Below, one piece after another: positions 34,934-47,369 of a stretch of DNA of 64,000 nucleotides (positions are counted from its first letter, which is position 1; each line of letters begins with the position of its first letter). The notes beneath the pieces are model-generated. The model saw nothing but the letters and a program-made list of their open reading frames with translations, did no database searches and had not been told where the DNA came from. This DNA is from Quadrisphaera sp. DSM 44207 (GTDB taxonomy: Bacteria > Actinomycetota > Actinomycetes > Actinomycetales > Quadrisphaeraceae). The stretch lies in contig NZ_FNKA01000001.1 of NCBI RefSeq assembly GCF_900101335.1, positions 496,001-560,000 on the forward strand, read 5' to 3'. A program made the translations under genes and the position numbers.

Positions 34934-36373
34934 TCAGCGCTCGGCGGTGCGCCCCAGGACGACGTCCGCGATCCGCTGCCCGTCGCGCACGGCGTAGTTG
35001 GTGCCGCGGTCCTCGGGGTAGATCTGCGAGAAGTTGCACAGGTGCACGCCGGGCAGCGGCGTGCGGTGCTCCGGGCGCTTCTCCGCGTACTCGGTGTCGA
35101 CGATGTGCTGGGCGTTGGCGAAGGCGAAGGTGTGGCGCTCGCGCACCCGCTCCCGGTCGAAGGACGGCACCACCTGGCGCAGCGCCTCGAACCAGCGGTC
35201 CGCGAGCTCGTCCTCGGTGCAGGTGAACAGCTCGTGCTCGTGCGGCACGTACGTCGCCAGGTAGTACACGTGCCGGCCGCCGTAGGGCGCGGTGCCCACG
35301 AGCTTGGTGTGGTTGATGAACACCAGGAAGGGCAGGTCCACGTCGTTGACGTTGTGCCAGTAGTACGGGCTGAGGTCCTGGTCGGAGGAGAAGATCATCA
35401 GCCGCGCGCCGAGGTAGTCGATGGCCTCCAGCCGGCGGGCGTAGTCCGCGCCGCCGGGCAGCGCGCGCAGGTCCTCCCCGGCGAGGCGGGCGAAGACGGA
35501 CGACGGCACCGTGGCGACGACGGCGTCGGCCTGCTCGGCCGTGCCGTCGGCCATCCGCACGCTCGCCCCGCCGCCGGGGGCGGCGGTGATCGCGGCGATG
35601 TCGACCCCGGTGCGGATCTTCACGCCCGCCGCCTGCGCGGCGTCCACGAGCGCGTCGGTGAACGTCTGGAAGCCGCCGTCGAAGTACCCGAGCTTCTCCC
35701 CCGAGTCACCGGGCGCCTTGGAGTTGGCGCGGATGTGGATGCGCGCCCACAGCCACGCCATCGCCACCTCGTCGTAGTACTGGTCGAACTTCCCGCGCAG
35801 CAGCGGCTCCCAGATCACCTTCAGGACCTCCGCGCCGCCGGCGCGGCGCATCCACGCGTAGGCGGTCACCCGCTGGAACCGCGTCCACGCGCGGGTCTTC
35901 TGCAGATACAGCACCACCAGGCCCGCCCGCAGCCGGTTCCACGGCTTGAGCGGGGAGAAGCGCAGCAGGTCCAGCGGGGTGGCGAAGGGGTGCAGCCGCC
36001 CCTCGTAGTAGATCGCGACCGAGCTGTCGTGCCAGCGCAGCTGCTCGCCGACGCCCAGCTCGCCCGCCAGGGCGATGATGTCCTCGTCGGTCTTGAACAG
36101 GTGGTGGTACGCCCGCTCCAGGGACGCGCCCTCGACGGTGAAGTCGCTGGCGAGCCCGCCCACGACGTCGCCGCGCTCGAGCACCGTCACGGACGAGCCG
36201 GCCTGGGCCAGGCGCAGCGCGGCCACCAGCCCGGTGTAGCCGGCGCCGACCACGACGGCGCTGCGGGGCACCGCGGCCTGAGGGGTCTGTGCGCTCTGGG
36301 CGGTCTGGGCGGTCTCGGCGGTCTGCGGGGTCTGCGCGGACTCGGTCCGGGGGGGTGTCATCTCAGACGTCAT
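34934..36373 (-). CDS. FAD-dependent amine-oxidase-type oxidoreductase
   Basis: 479 residues. After a Gln/Thr/Ala-rich N-terminus (TPQTAETAQTAQSAQTPQ) comes the FAD fold VVVGAGYTGLVAALRLAQAG with ERGDVVGGLA. The middle and C-terminal parts (HLFKTDEDIIALAGELG, YFDGGFQTFTDALV, YPEDRGTNYAVRDGQRIA) match the protoporphyrinogen/phytoene-oxidase-like proteins found in wall glycan clusters. Substrate unknown; it may modify a nucleotide sugar or lipid-linked sugar. ATG 36373 has GAGGAA five bases upstream and overlaps the preceding gene by 11 bases. Last gene of the galactan operon. Confidence 0.82.
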   Translation of the reverse strand: MTSEMTPPRTESAQTPQTAETAQTAQSAQTPQAAVPRSAVVVGAGYTGLVAALRLAQAGSSVTVLERGDVVGGLASDFTVEGASLERAYHHLFKTDEDIIALAGELGVGEQLRWHDSSVAIYYEGRLHPFATPLDLLRFSPLKPWNRLRAGLVVLYLQKTRAWTRFQRVTAYAWMRRAGGAEVLKVIWEPLLRGKFDQYYDEVAMAWLWARIHIRANSKAPGDSGEKLGYFDGGFQTFTDALVDAAQAAGVKIRTGVDIAAITAAPGGGASVRMADGTAEQADAVVATVPSSVFARLAGEDLRALPGGADYARRLEAIDYLGARLMIFSSDQDLSPYYWHNVNDVDLPFLVFINHTKLVGTAPYGGRHVYYLATYVPHEHELFTCTEDELADRWFEALRQVVPSFDRERVRERHTFAFANAQHIVDTEYAEKRPEHRTPLPGVHLCNFSQIYPEDRGTNYAVRDGQRIADVVLGRTAER

Positions 36374-38408
36374 AGCCGTTCCTCTGCAGGAGCGCGTCGA
36401 TGCGCGCTCGATGGTCGGTCGAGAAGTAGATGTCGGCCAGGCGCGGGTCGCCCACCTGGTAGTAGCCCTGCGCGAGCACCTCGGAGACCGCGGGCGCGTA
36501 GTCGGTGGCGGAGAGGAACTCCCCGGTCCAGTGGACGACGACCGGGTCGGCGCGCTGCAGGTCCCGCTCCAGCTTCGCCGAGCAGGGGCCGCAGTCGGCC
36601 TGCCAGGGCAGGAAGAACGTGTAGTAGGAGGCCCGGCGCTCGGGCAGCTGCGCGGCGCTGTAGAAGCCGTAGGGCCCGTCCCAGAACGTGCCGCCGACCT
36701 CGTCGGTGACCTCCCGGAACAGCTCCACGCGCTCGTCCTCGGCCCCCAGCTGCGCCCGCACGTGCTCGCGGGGGGCGTTGGCGATGCTCGTCCACGACGG
36801 GAAGCCCACCCGCACCCCGAAGGCCGCGACGACCACGGTGACGAGCACTCCGACCACGGCGAGGGCCTGCACCAGCCCGCGCTGGACGTCCACCGCCGCC
36901 GGGTGCGCGCACAGCCACAGCAGCGCCACGAGGGCGATGACGAACGCGGTGCCGACCGCGGCCTCGTGGTAGTAGGTGAAGGCGCGGAAGCCGCTGCGGC
37001 TGGCCGCCGCGTAGGTCACGAGGGCCAGCGCGAGGGCGAACCAGCGGGTGCCGGCCGCGCGCGCCCGCCACGCCGCGAGCACGAGCAGCACGACGACCAG
37101 GACGGTGGCCAGGTCGACGAAGGAGCCGAGCCGGTCCTGCTGCGCGAAGCCGTACTCGAACGTCAGCAGGCCCCGCAGCGGCTGCAGCGCCGCGGCCACG
37201 AGCGTGCCGCGCAGGGTCGGCTGCAGGTCGGCGACGTGGTCGGCGTAGTACTCGGTGTTGAAGGTGAACGCCGAGGCGTAGAAGGCGCCCAGCCCGCCGG
37301 TCAGCGCGGTCGGCGCCATGGTCAGGACGGCGATCGGCAGGCAGGCCAGCCCGGTGCGCACGAGCGCCGTGACCGCGCGGCGCAGCCGCCCGCCGGAGGT
37401 GCCGCCCCACACCACGACCACGAGCACGGCGATCATCGCCGCGGACAGCGGCGCGGTCGGCAGGGTGCCGAGCACCGGGACCATCGTCAGGGACGCGCGC
37501 AGCAGCAGCTGCCCCCAGCCCAAGGGCGGCAGGGGGTCCTCCCGCTGCCACAGCAGGGCCGCGAGCCAGGCGAGGAAGTGCGCCACGGCGAACGCGGTCA
37601 GGGTGTCCGCCGTCATGTGCTGGGTCCAGAACACCGGCTGCAGCCCGGCCAGGAGGAGCACGGCCAGCAGGGACGGCCAGCGCCCGAACGCCTTCTTGAG
37701 GTTGCCGTGGACCGCCAGCAGCCATCCGAACAGCACGACCGCCAGGCCGGCCCGGAAGAGCACGAAGTCGGAGCCGGTGAAGAACGCGATCACCCCGGCC
37801 GCGTAGTACGCCAGCGGCATGTGGTGGGAGTGGTAGTCCTGGTAGGGCAGCTCGCCGCGGGTGAGCAGGACGCCGCCCATGAAGTTGTCGTGCTCGTCGG
37901 CGAAGGTCAGCCCGATGAGGCTGTTGGCGAGCATCCCGGCGCCCGCGACGGCGAGCACGGCCACCTCGGCCCCGGAGAAGCGGCCGGTGTGGCGCAGGAC
38001 GTCGCCGAAGGCGACCTTGCGGTTGACGAGGAACTGCGTGACGACGACGGCGGGGATGGAGATCACCTTGGCGCCCCAGGGCGCCATGCCGGCCTTGTCG
38101 TGCAGCAGGAAGAGGATGGCGGCGCTCATCACCACGCCGAGGAAGCCCACCGCGTAGAACGCGGCGAAGCGCTGCACCAGGTGCGAGCTCGTGCGGTAGT
38201 TGAAGCGCGCGTTCAGCGTGAAGCTCGTGACGATGCCGACGCTGACGGACAGGCACGTGGCCAGCACCTCGGAGATCGAGGTGGTGCCGACCAGCACCAG
38301 GAAGACGACCAGGTCGAGCAGGGCGCTGGTGCCCCCGATGAGGCCGTAGAGCACGAGCTCCCGGTGCTGGCGGAGCAGCCCTCCCAGCTGCGCGGGGACG
38401 GCGGTCAT
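36363..38408 (-). CDS. GtrA domain fused to a multi-spanning glycosyltransferase
   Basis: 681 residues. Residues about 14-140 are a GtrA-like flippase domain with four helices (LVLYGLIGGTSALLDLVVFL, FTLNARFNYRTSSHLVQRFA). From about 145 to 545 there are 10 or more helices of a GT-C type enzyme, with TFADEHDNFMGGVLLTRGEL and PYQDYHSHHMPLAYYAAG carrying acidic and histidine residues in an outer loop. A soluble C-terminal domain has DCGPCSAKL. GtrA flips polyprenyl-phosphate sugars; GT-C enzymes then use them outside, so the fusion couples both steps. The ATG overlaps the GtrB-like stop. Confidence 0.82.
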   Translation of the reverse strand: MTAVPAQLGGLLRQHRELVLYGLIGGTSALLDLVVFLVLVGTTSISEVLATCLSVSVGIVTSFTLNARFNYRTSSHLVQRFAAFYAVGFLGVVMSAAILFLLHDKAGMAPWGAKVISIPAVVVTQFLVNRKVAFGDVLRHTGRFSGAEVAVLAVAGAGMLANSLIGLTFADEHDNFMGGVLLTRGELPYQDYHSHHMPLAYYAAGVIAFFTGSDFVLFRAGLAVVLFGWLLAVHGNLKKAFGRWPSLLAVLLLAGLQPVFWTQHMTADTLTAFAVAHFLAWLAALLWQREDPLPPLGWGQLLLRASLTMVPVLGTLPTAPLSAAMIAVLVVVVWGGTSGGRLRRAVTALVRTGLACLPIAVLTMAPTALTGGLGAFYASAFTFNTEYYADHVADLQPTLRGTLVAAALQPLRGLLTFEYGFAQQDRLGSFVDLATVLVVVLLVLAAWRARAAGTRWFALALALVTYAAASRSGFRAFTYYHEAAVGTAFVIALVALLWLCAHPAAVDVQRGLVQALAVVGVLVTVVVAAFGVRVGFPSWTSIANAPREHVRAQLGAEDERVELFREVTDEVGGTFWDGPYGFYSAAQLPERRASYYTFFLPWQADCGPCSAKLERDLQRADPVVVHWTGEFLSATDYAPAVSEVLAQGYYQVGDPRLADIYFSTDHRARIDALLQRNGYDV

Positions 38409-39538
38409 CGGCGCAGGCCCGCCGGCTGCGCCCCCTGCTGCACTCCCTGCTGGATACCCGGCTGGACCCCTGGCTGGACCCCCGGCTGGACCGGGCGCTC
38501 GGCGCCGGCCTGCAGCCGGGCCGGCGCCGAGCCGGTGCGCGGCCACTGCCCCGCGCCGCGGCCGACGACCTCGCGCACGATGTACAGGGGCCGGCCCTGC
38601 ACGTCGGTGTAGATGCGGCCGATGTAGGACCCGAGGATCCCCAGCATGATCGTCTGCACCCCGCCGATGAGCAGGATGCTGATGACGATGAACGTCCACC
38701 CCGGGATCGTCACCTCGGGGAAGAAGAACTTCATGACGATCGCGTAGACGATGCCGAGGAACGCCAGCGCCGCGAACAGGTAGCCGATGCGGGCGATGAG
38801 CTGCAGCGGGGCCGCGGAGAAGCTCATGATGCCGTCCGCCGCGAACTTGATCATCTTCTTGAGCGGGTAGCCCGTGACGCCGGAGTGCCGCTCGTCGCGG
38901 TCGAAGGGCACGGCGACCTGGCGGAAGCCGGCGAAGCTGACCATGCCGCGCAGGAACCGGTTGTGCTCGCGCATGGAGACCAGCTGGTCCACGACCGCGC
39001 GGTCCATGAGCCGGAAGTCCCCGGTGTTGCGGGGGATGTCGATGTCGGCGACCGAGTGCAGCAGGCGGTAGTACACGTCGGCCGTCAGCCGCTTGAACAG
39101 GGTGTCCTTGCGGCTGCGCCGCTGCGCGTACACGACGTCGTTGCCGGCCTCCCAGGCGGCGAGCAGCTCGAAGCTGACGCTCGGCGGGTCCTGCAGGTCG
39201 CTGTCCATGATGATCACCGCGTCGCCGCGGGCGGCGTCCAGGCCCGCGGTGACCGCGAGCTGGTGCCCGAAGTTGCGGGAGAGGTCGAGGACGACCACGC
39301 GCTCGTCGGCGGCGGCCAGCTCGTGCAGCAGCTCCAGGGAGCGGTCGCGGCTGCCGTCGTTGACGAAGATCAGCTCGTAGTCGTACTCGGGGTGGGCGGC
39401 GAGCAGGTCGCTGAGCGTGCGGTGCAGCAGCGGGATGTTCCCGGCCTCGTTGTAGATGGGGAAGATGTAGCTGACGAGCTTGCGCTCCCGCTGGGTCTCC
39501 ACTGCTGCTCCCGGTGCGTGCGTGCTGGGGACGGTCAT
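38405..39538 (-). CDS. GtrB/DPM1-like polyprenyl-phosphate glycosyltransferase
   Basis: 377 residues. A GT2 domain (about 20-240) carries VSYIFPIYNEAGNIPLL, FVNDGSRDRSLE, RNFGHQLAVTAGLD and the metal motif IMDSDLQDPP. Two C-terminal helices (about 250-275 and 285-310) are typical of GtrB. It charges polyprenyl phosphate with a sugar for the next protein, the GtrA fusion. The last 40 residues hold QPGVQPGVQPGIQQGVQQG repeats. ATGA overlaps at both ends. Confidence 0.93.
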   Translation of the reverse strand: MTVPSTHAPGAAVETQRERKLVSYIFPIYNEAGNIPLLHRTLSDLLAAHPEYDYELIFVNDGSRDRSLELLHELAAADERVVVLDLSRNFGHQLAVTAGLDAARGDAVIIMDSDLQDPPSVSFELLAAWEAGNDVVYAQRRSRKDTLFKRLTADVYYRLLHSVADIDIPRNTGDFRLMDRAVVDQLVSMREHNRFLRGMVSFAGFRQVAVPFDRDERHSGVTGYPLKKMIKFAADGIMSFSAAPLQLIARIGYLFAALAFLGIVYAIVMKFFFPEVTIPGWTFIVISILLIGGVQTIMLGILGSYIGRIYTDVQGRPLYIVREVVGRGAGQWPRTGSAPARLQAGAERPVQPGVQPGVQPGIQQGVQQGAQPAGLRR

Positions 39539-40260
39539 GCCGACTGCCGCAGGTGGTCGACGGCGGCGTGCGCCGGGCCGTCGAAGACGGCCCGGCCGGA
39601 CTGCAGGACGACCCCGCGGTCCACGAGGGCCTGCACCATGTCGAGGTCGTGGCTGACGATGACGAGGGTGCGCCCCTCGTCGCGCAGCACCCGGATCCGC
39701 TCCAGGCACTTGCGCTGGAACGGCTCGTCGCCGACCGCGAGGATCTCGTCGATGAGGAAGATCTCGGGGTCGGTGTGGGCGGCGACGGCGAAGGCCAGGC
39801 GCAGGAACATGCCCGAGGAGTAGTGCTTGACCTCGGTGTCGATGAAGCGCTCGATCTCGCTGAAGGCGACGATGTCGTCGAAGCGGCGCCGGATCGTCGC
39901 CTCGTCCATGCCGAGGATCGCGCCGTTGAGGAAGACGTTCTCGCGCCCGGTCAGGTCGGGGTGGAATCCCGCGCCCACCTCGATCAGCCCGGCGATGCGC
40001 CCGCGCACGCGCACCTGGCCGCTCGTGGGGCGCATCACCCCGGAGATGAGCTTGAGCAGGGTCGACTTGCCCGACCCGTTGAACCCCAGCAGGGCGACGG
40101 TCTCGCCGGCGTCCACGCGCAGGGAGACGCCGTCCAGGGCCATGAAGCTGTTGGACAGGTCGCGCCCGCGCACGGCGTAGACGGCGAGCTCCTTGAGGGA
40201 GCGGGTGTGGCGCAGCAGGAAGCGCATGCGCACGTCGTCGACCTCGATGGCGACGCTCAC
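39535..40260 (-). CDS. Polysaccharide ABC exporter ATPase (Wzt/RfbE type)
   Basis: 241 residues. Walker A LLGFNGSGKST, signature YSSGMFLRLAFAVAAHTDP, Walker B IFLIDEILAVGD and the switch His in VSHDLDMVQ. The N-terminal VRMRFLLRHTRSLKELAV marks wall-polymer exporters (homologues of Rv3781-type galactan ATPases). There is no C-terminal glycan-recognition domain. GTG start 19 bases after the permease stop. Confidence 0.93.
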   Translation of the reverse strand: MSVAIEVDDVRMRFLLRHTRSLKELAVYAVRGRDLSNSFMALDGVSLRVDAGETVALLGFNGSGKSTLLKLISGVMRPTSGQVRVRGRIAGLIEVGAGFHPDLTGRENVFLNGAILGMDEATIRRRFDDIVAFSEIERFIDTEVKHYSSGMFLRLAFAVAAHTDPEIFLIDEILAVGDEPFQRKCLERIRVLRDEGRTLVIVSHDLDMVQALVDRGVVLQSGRAVFDGPAHAAVDHLRQSA

Positions 40261-40279
40261 GGCCGCTCCCCCGCGCCCA

Positions 40280-41151
40280 TCACAGCTCCTGGGCGAACCG
40301 GCCCTCGAGGCGCCGGAAGACGGCCTGACCGAGGGCGAGGACGAGCACCGCGACGCCCAGCGCCCAGGCGGTGTGCCACAGCAGGTGCGGCGGCAGCACC
40401 TCGGGGCCGAGCCCGGAGCCGGGCAGCCAGAACGCCCAGTGGAACAGCTCCACCGCCACGGTCACGGGGTTCAGCTGGTAGATGGTCAGCAGCACCGGGT
40501 TGTCGGCCACCAGGGGGGTCGCGGCGACCTGCTGCCAGGAGTAGAGCACCGGCGAGATCCACACGGCGACCATGAGCAGCAGGTCGACGAGGTTCTCCAG
40601 GTCGCGGAAGACGGTGTTGACCGCCCCGCACAGCAGCCCCAGGCCGGTGGCCAGCAGCAGCACGACGAGGAACCCGGCCACCGCGGCGAGCAGCGGCACC
40701 ACCTGCGGGCGCCAGCCGGCGACGACCGCCCCCACGAGCAGCACCACCAGCTGGGGCACGAAGTGCACGATCGCCACCCACACGCTGGCGACCGGGAACA
40801 GCTCGCGCGGCAGGTAGATCTTCTTGACGAGGTCGGCGTTGTTGAGCACCGAGCGGGTGGCGTTGCCCAGGGCCTCGGAGAAGAGGTTGACGACGATCAT
40901 CCCGGAGAACAGGTACACCGCGAAGTCGGGGATGACCTCCCGCAGCCGCAGGAACACGCCCAGGGCGAGGAAGTAGACGACGTACTGCACGCCCGGCTTG
41001 ACGTAGGACCACGCCAGGCCGAGGACGGAGCCGTGGTAGCGCACCCGCAGCTCCTTGCGCACCAGCAGCTGCAGCAGGTAGCGCCGGCGCACGACGTCGA
41101 GCAGCCCCGCGCCGTGGCCGGGGACCACCGCGGGGGCGCTGGCCACCGCGG

Positions 41152-41155
<4 letters not shown>
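40280..41155 (-). CDS. Polysaccharide ABC exporter permease (Wzm type)
   Basis: 291 residues with six membrane segments. The N-terminal LLVRKELRVRYHGSVLGLAW is the ABC-2 polysaccharide-exporter signature; NADLVKKIYLPRELFPVASV and LNPVTVAVELFHW also match. With the ATPase it would export lipid-linked galactan, by analogy to mycobacterial Rv3783/Rv3781. The ATG overlaps the GlfT2-like stop. Confidence 0.93.
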
Positions 41156-44450
<3,295 letters not shown>

Positions 44451-44464
44451 TCAGGACCGGGCGG

Positions 44465-44508
44465 GCAGCGGCGGCGGCCGCCCGGCGAGGGGCGGCCGCC
44501 GCCGCTGC
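44465..44508 (-). terminator. Strong hairpin terminator of the polyketide operon
   Basis: An 18-bp perfect stem (44465-44482 with 44491-44508) with an eight-base loop lies 18 bases after the stop of the last polyketide gene and before the glf promoter. Confidence 0.85.
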
Positions 44509-44525
44509 TGCAGCCGGCACCGGCG

Positions 44526-47369
44526 TCAGGCGAGCACGCCCGCGAGGTGGTCTCGCAGCGCCGCCGGGGACGGCGGGGAGCACCGGAAGCCCACGTGCCC
44601 GTCGGGGCGCACCACGTGCGCCGCGGCGCCGCGCACGCCGTAGGCGGCCCGGTACTCCTCCGCGGCGTCCCGGTGGGAGGGCAGGTCCAGCAGCGGCGGC
44701 ACCGCGGCGTCGGGGCTGAGGACCAGGTGCACGTCGACCAGGCCGGGGGCCTGCGAGCGGACCGCGTCGGCGATCTTCTCGAACCCCAGCAGCTCCTCCT
44801 CGCCGACGGTGGCGTCGGCGTAGAGCAGCACGGCCGTGCGCGGGCCGGCCAGCACCTCGAACAGCCGCACCGGGTGCGCCACCCCGAACCTGCGCAGGCC
44901 GAGGGCGTCCGGGGCGCGGTGGCCCGGCTCCGGGCCCCCCAGGGGCGCCTCGAGGCGCTCGCCGACGAGCGGGCTGCCGGCGTAGTTCATCGTCATCTGC
45001 ATCTCGAGGAGGAACTGCGCCTTCTCGTCCTCCATGTCCATCTCGTCCGTGAAGGCGAGGTTGACGGCGCGGTCGACGATCGCCCTGCCCGCGGGCCGGC
45101 GCTCGGCGTCGTAGCTGTCCAGCAGGCCCGGGGCGGCGCGCCCCCGCACGGCGAGGGCCAGCTTCCAGCCCAGGTTCCACGCGTCCTGGATGCCGGTGTT
45201 CATGCCCTGCCCGCCGGCCGGGGGGTGCAGGTGCGCGGCGTCCCCGGCGACGAAGGCGCGCCCGACGCGGTAGCGGTCGACGATGCCGTGCTTGATGCGG
45301 AACACCGAGGACCAGCGCAGGTTGCTCGCCGTGGTGCCGGGCGGCGCGAGCTCGGTGACGACCTCCTGGATGTCGGCCAGGCCCGGCGGCTCGTACTCCT
45401 TCCAGAACCCGGCGGAGACCACGCCCGCGCCGACGGTCCTCTGCAGCCGCTCGGGGGCGAGGGTCGCCACCCGGTAGCGGCCCCGGCCCTTGAGGGGGAC
45501 GCAGACGAGCATGCCCGTGAAGTCGTCGCCCTCGATGCGCACGAAGCGCAGCAGGTGCCCGGCCGGCATCTGCCAGTCCAGGTCGACGTCGCCGAGCATG
45601 AACAGCTGCGGGAACATCGACAGCCCGCCCTCGAACTGCAGGCCCAGGCCCGAGCGGACCGCGCTGTGCGCGCCGTCGCACCCGAGCAGGTACGGGGAGC
45701 GGACCGTCTCCTCCCCGTCGGCGGAGCGCAGGACGCTGGTGACGGCCTCGTCGTCCTGGGTGAAGCCGACGAGCTCGACGCCGCGCTCGACGCGCACGCC
45801 GAGGGACTCCAGCTTGGCGCCGAGGATCCGCTCGGTCTCGTACTGCGGCAGGCCGAGGTGGGCGTAGGGCAGCTCGTCCAGGCCCGCCCAGTCGACCTGG
45901 TGGGTCTGCTTCCCGTTGACGAACACGGTCTGCCCGTGCAGCCACACCCCGGCGTCCATGGCCTCGGCGACGATGCCCTGCTGCTCCCAGATCTCCATGG
46001 TGCGGCAGTGGATGCCGATCGCCTTGTCGGCCTGGGTGGAGGCCTCGGGGCGCTTGTCGACCACGCGCACGCGCACGCCGCGGCGGGCCAGCTCGATGGC
46101 GGCGGTCATGCCCGCCGGCCCGGCGCCGATGACGAGCACCTCCGGGTCGCCGGCTCCTCCCGGGCGCCGCGCGGGCGCGACCGGCTCTAGGGGCGCCGGG
46201 GCGAGCCCCGGCTCGATCGCCGCGGGATCGACGACGACCGGCTCGCCCGCCACCGCCTCCAGGTCCGGCTCGGGCGCCGCGACCAGCACCTCCGGGACGG
46301 CGTCGGCCGGCTCCTGCGAGGCGGACGCCGGATCGGGCGCCTGCTGCGGCGCCTGCTGCGGCGCCTGCTGCGACGCCGCCTGCGACGCCGCCTCGGGCGC
46401 CGGCTGCGCCGAGGGCGGCAGCGGGCGCGCGCGCAGCGCGAAGACCCGCCGCTCCTCCCCGCGCGCCAGCCACCGGCCCAGCGGCCCGGCGGCCCAGTTC
46501 GCCGGCTCGGCCGCCCAGTGGGTGAAGCGCTGCAGGGAGTCCCACTCCGCGACGACGTGGTAGCGCAGCCCGTCGGCCTCGCGCAGCAGCTCCTCGCACC
46601 CGTGGCCCGGGGCGCTGCGCGCCAGCGCCGCCGCGGCGAGGTAGGCGTGCTCGAAGGCGTCCTGCTCCTCCGGCTGCACGGTCACCGCGGTGTCGACGCG
46701 CACCCGGTCCACCTCGACGTCGCCGCCGGGCGAGGCCAGCGGCGGGAACTCCTCGTCGGCGTCCGGGCGCCGGCGGATCTCGAGCACCTCGCGGCGGAAC
46801 TCCACCGAGTGCCACCGCACCAGCGGCGCGCCCGCCGCCATGTGCGCGGGGTCCTCGACCCACTGCAGGAAGTCCTCCTCGGACTCCCACTCCGCGAAGA
46901 TGTGGTAGCGCAGGCCTGACTCGTCGCGCAGCAGCTCCTCGCGCACGTACCCGGCCGCGTCGCCGATCCGCTCGGCGACCGTGGTGTACGCGCGCTCGTA
47001 GGCCACCTGCTCGCCCGGCTTCACGCTCATGGAGAAGTCGATGCGCACCGGCGGGGGCCGCTCGGCGTCCACCGCGGCCAGCACGGTGAACGTCGAGCGG
47101 GCGGCGTCCTCGCGCAGGTCGCGCAGCGCCTCGGTCAGGGTCTCCCGGGCGGAGGACCTCCCGAACGCGTCGACGCTGGCCCGGTCGGTCCAGTCGCTGA
47201 CGATCGCGAACCACCGCGGGTCCGCCGCGTCGCGCATCAGCTCCTGGCGCACCTGGCCGCGCACGCGGCTGATCTGCGCGGCGGCACCGCGCCAGGCGTC
47301 CTCGAACGCCTGCTCGCAGCCCTCCTTCGCGCGCATCCTCAGGACGGTGCGCACCCCGGCACCGCTCAC
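44526..47369 (-). CDS. Three ABM domains fused to an FAD-dependent aromatic monooxygenase
   Basis: 947 residues. Three antibiotic-biosynthesis-monooxygenase-like ferredoxin folds occupy about 1-100 (VLRMRAKEGCEQAFEDAWRG), 103-205 (FSMSVKPGEQVAYERAYTTV) and 210-310 (TAVTVQPEEQDAFEHAYLAA), each with an LxxDE/LLREADGLRYHV-type strand. A linker with QQAPQQAPQQAP repeats follows (about 315-405). The FAD monooxygenase runs from about 405: GAGPAGMTAAIELARRG (414), DG motif LLGCDGAHSAVRSGLG, GD motif VAGDAAHLHPPAGGQGMN (700), and a thioredoxin-like tail. In spore-pigment clusters such oxygenases are separate genes. It should hydroxylate or quinone-oxidise the polyketide. GTGA overlap with KS-beta. 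Confidence 0.88.
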   Translation of the reverse strand: MSGAGVRTVLRMRAKEGCEQAFEDAWRGAAAQISRVRGQVRQELMRDAADPRWFAIVSDWTDRASVDAFGRSSARETLTEALRDLREDAARSTFTVLAAVDAERPPPVRIDFSMSVKPGEQVAYERAYTTVAERIGDAAGYVREELLRDESGLRYHIFAEWESEEDFLQWVEDPAHMAAGAPLVRWHSVEFRREVLEIRRRPDADEEFPPLASPGGDVEVDRVRVDTAVTVQPEEQDAFEHAYLAAAALARSAPGHGCEELLREADGLRYHVVAEWDSLQRFTHWAAEPANWAAGPLGRWLARGEERRVFALRARPLPPSAQPAPEAASQAASQQAPQQAPQQAPDPASASQEPADAVPEVLVAAPEPDLEAVAGEPVVVDPAAIEPGLAPAPLEPVAPARRPGGAGDPEVLVIGAGPAGMTAAIELARRGVRVRVVDKRPEASTQADKAIGIHCRTMEIWEQQGIVAEAMDAGVWLHGQTVFVNGKQTHQVDWAGLDELPYAHLGLPQYETERILGAKLESLGVRVERGVELVGFTQDDEAVTSVLRSADGEETVRSPYLLGCDGAHSAVRSGLGLQFEGGLSMFPQLFMLGDVDLDWQMPAGHLLRFVRIEGDDFTGMLVCVPLKGRGRYRVATLAPERLQRTVGAGVVSAGFWKEYEPPGLADIQEVVTELAPPGTTASNLRWSSVFRIKHGIVDRYRVGRAFVAGDAAHLHPPAGGQGMNTGIQDAWNLGWKLALAVRGRAAPGLLDSYDAERRPAGRAIVDRAVNLAFTDEMDMEDEKAQFLLEMQMTMNYAGSPLVGERLEAPLGGPEPGHRAPDALGLRRFGVAHPVRLFEVLAGPRTAVLLYADATVGEEELLGFEKIADAVRSQAPGLVDVHLVLSPDAAVPPLLDLPSHRDAAEEYRAAYGVRGAAAHVVRPDGHVGFRCSPPSPAALRDHLAGVLA

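Noticed and set aside
30132-35039. A 1,635-codon open frame on the minus strand opposite the LGFP genes
   Set aside because: It is the mirror of GC-rich repeats. Its translation is low-complexity Gly/Ala/Arg/Val without domain signatures, and the plus-strand proteins have clear motifs.
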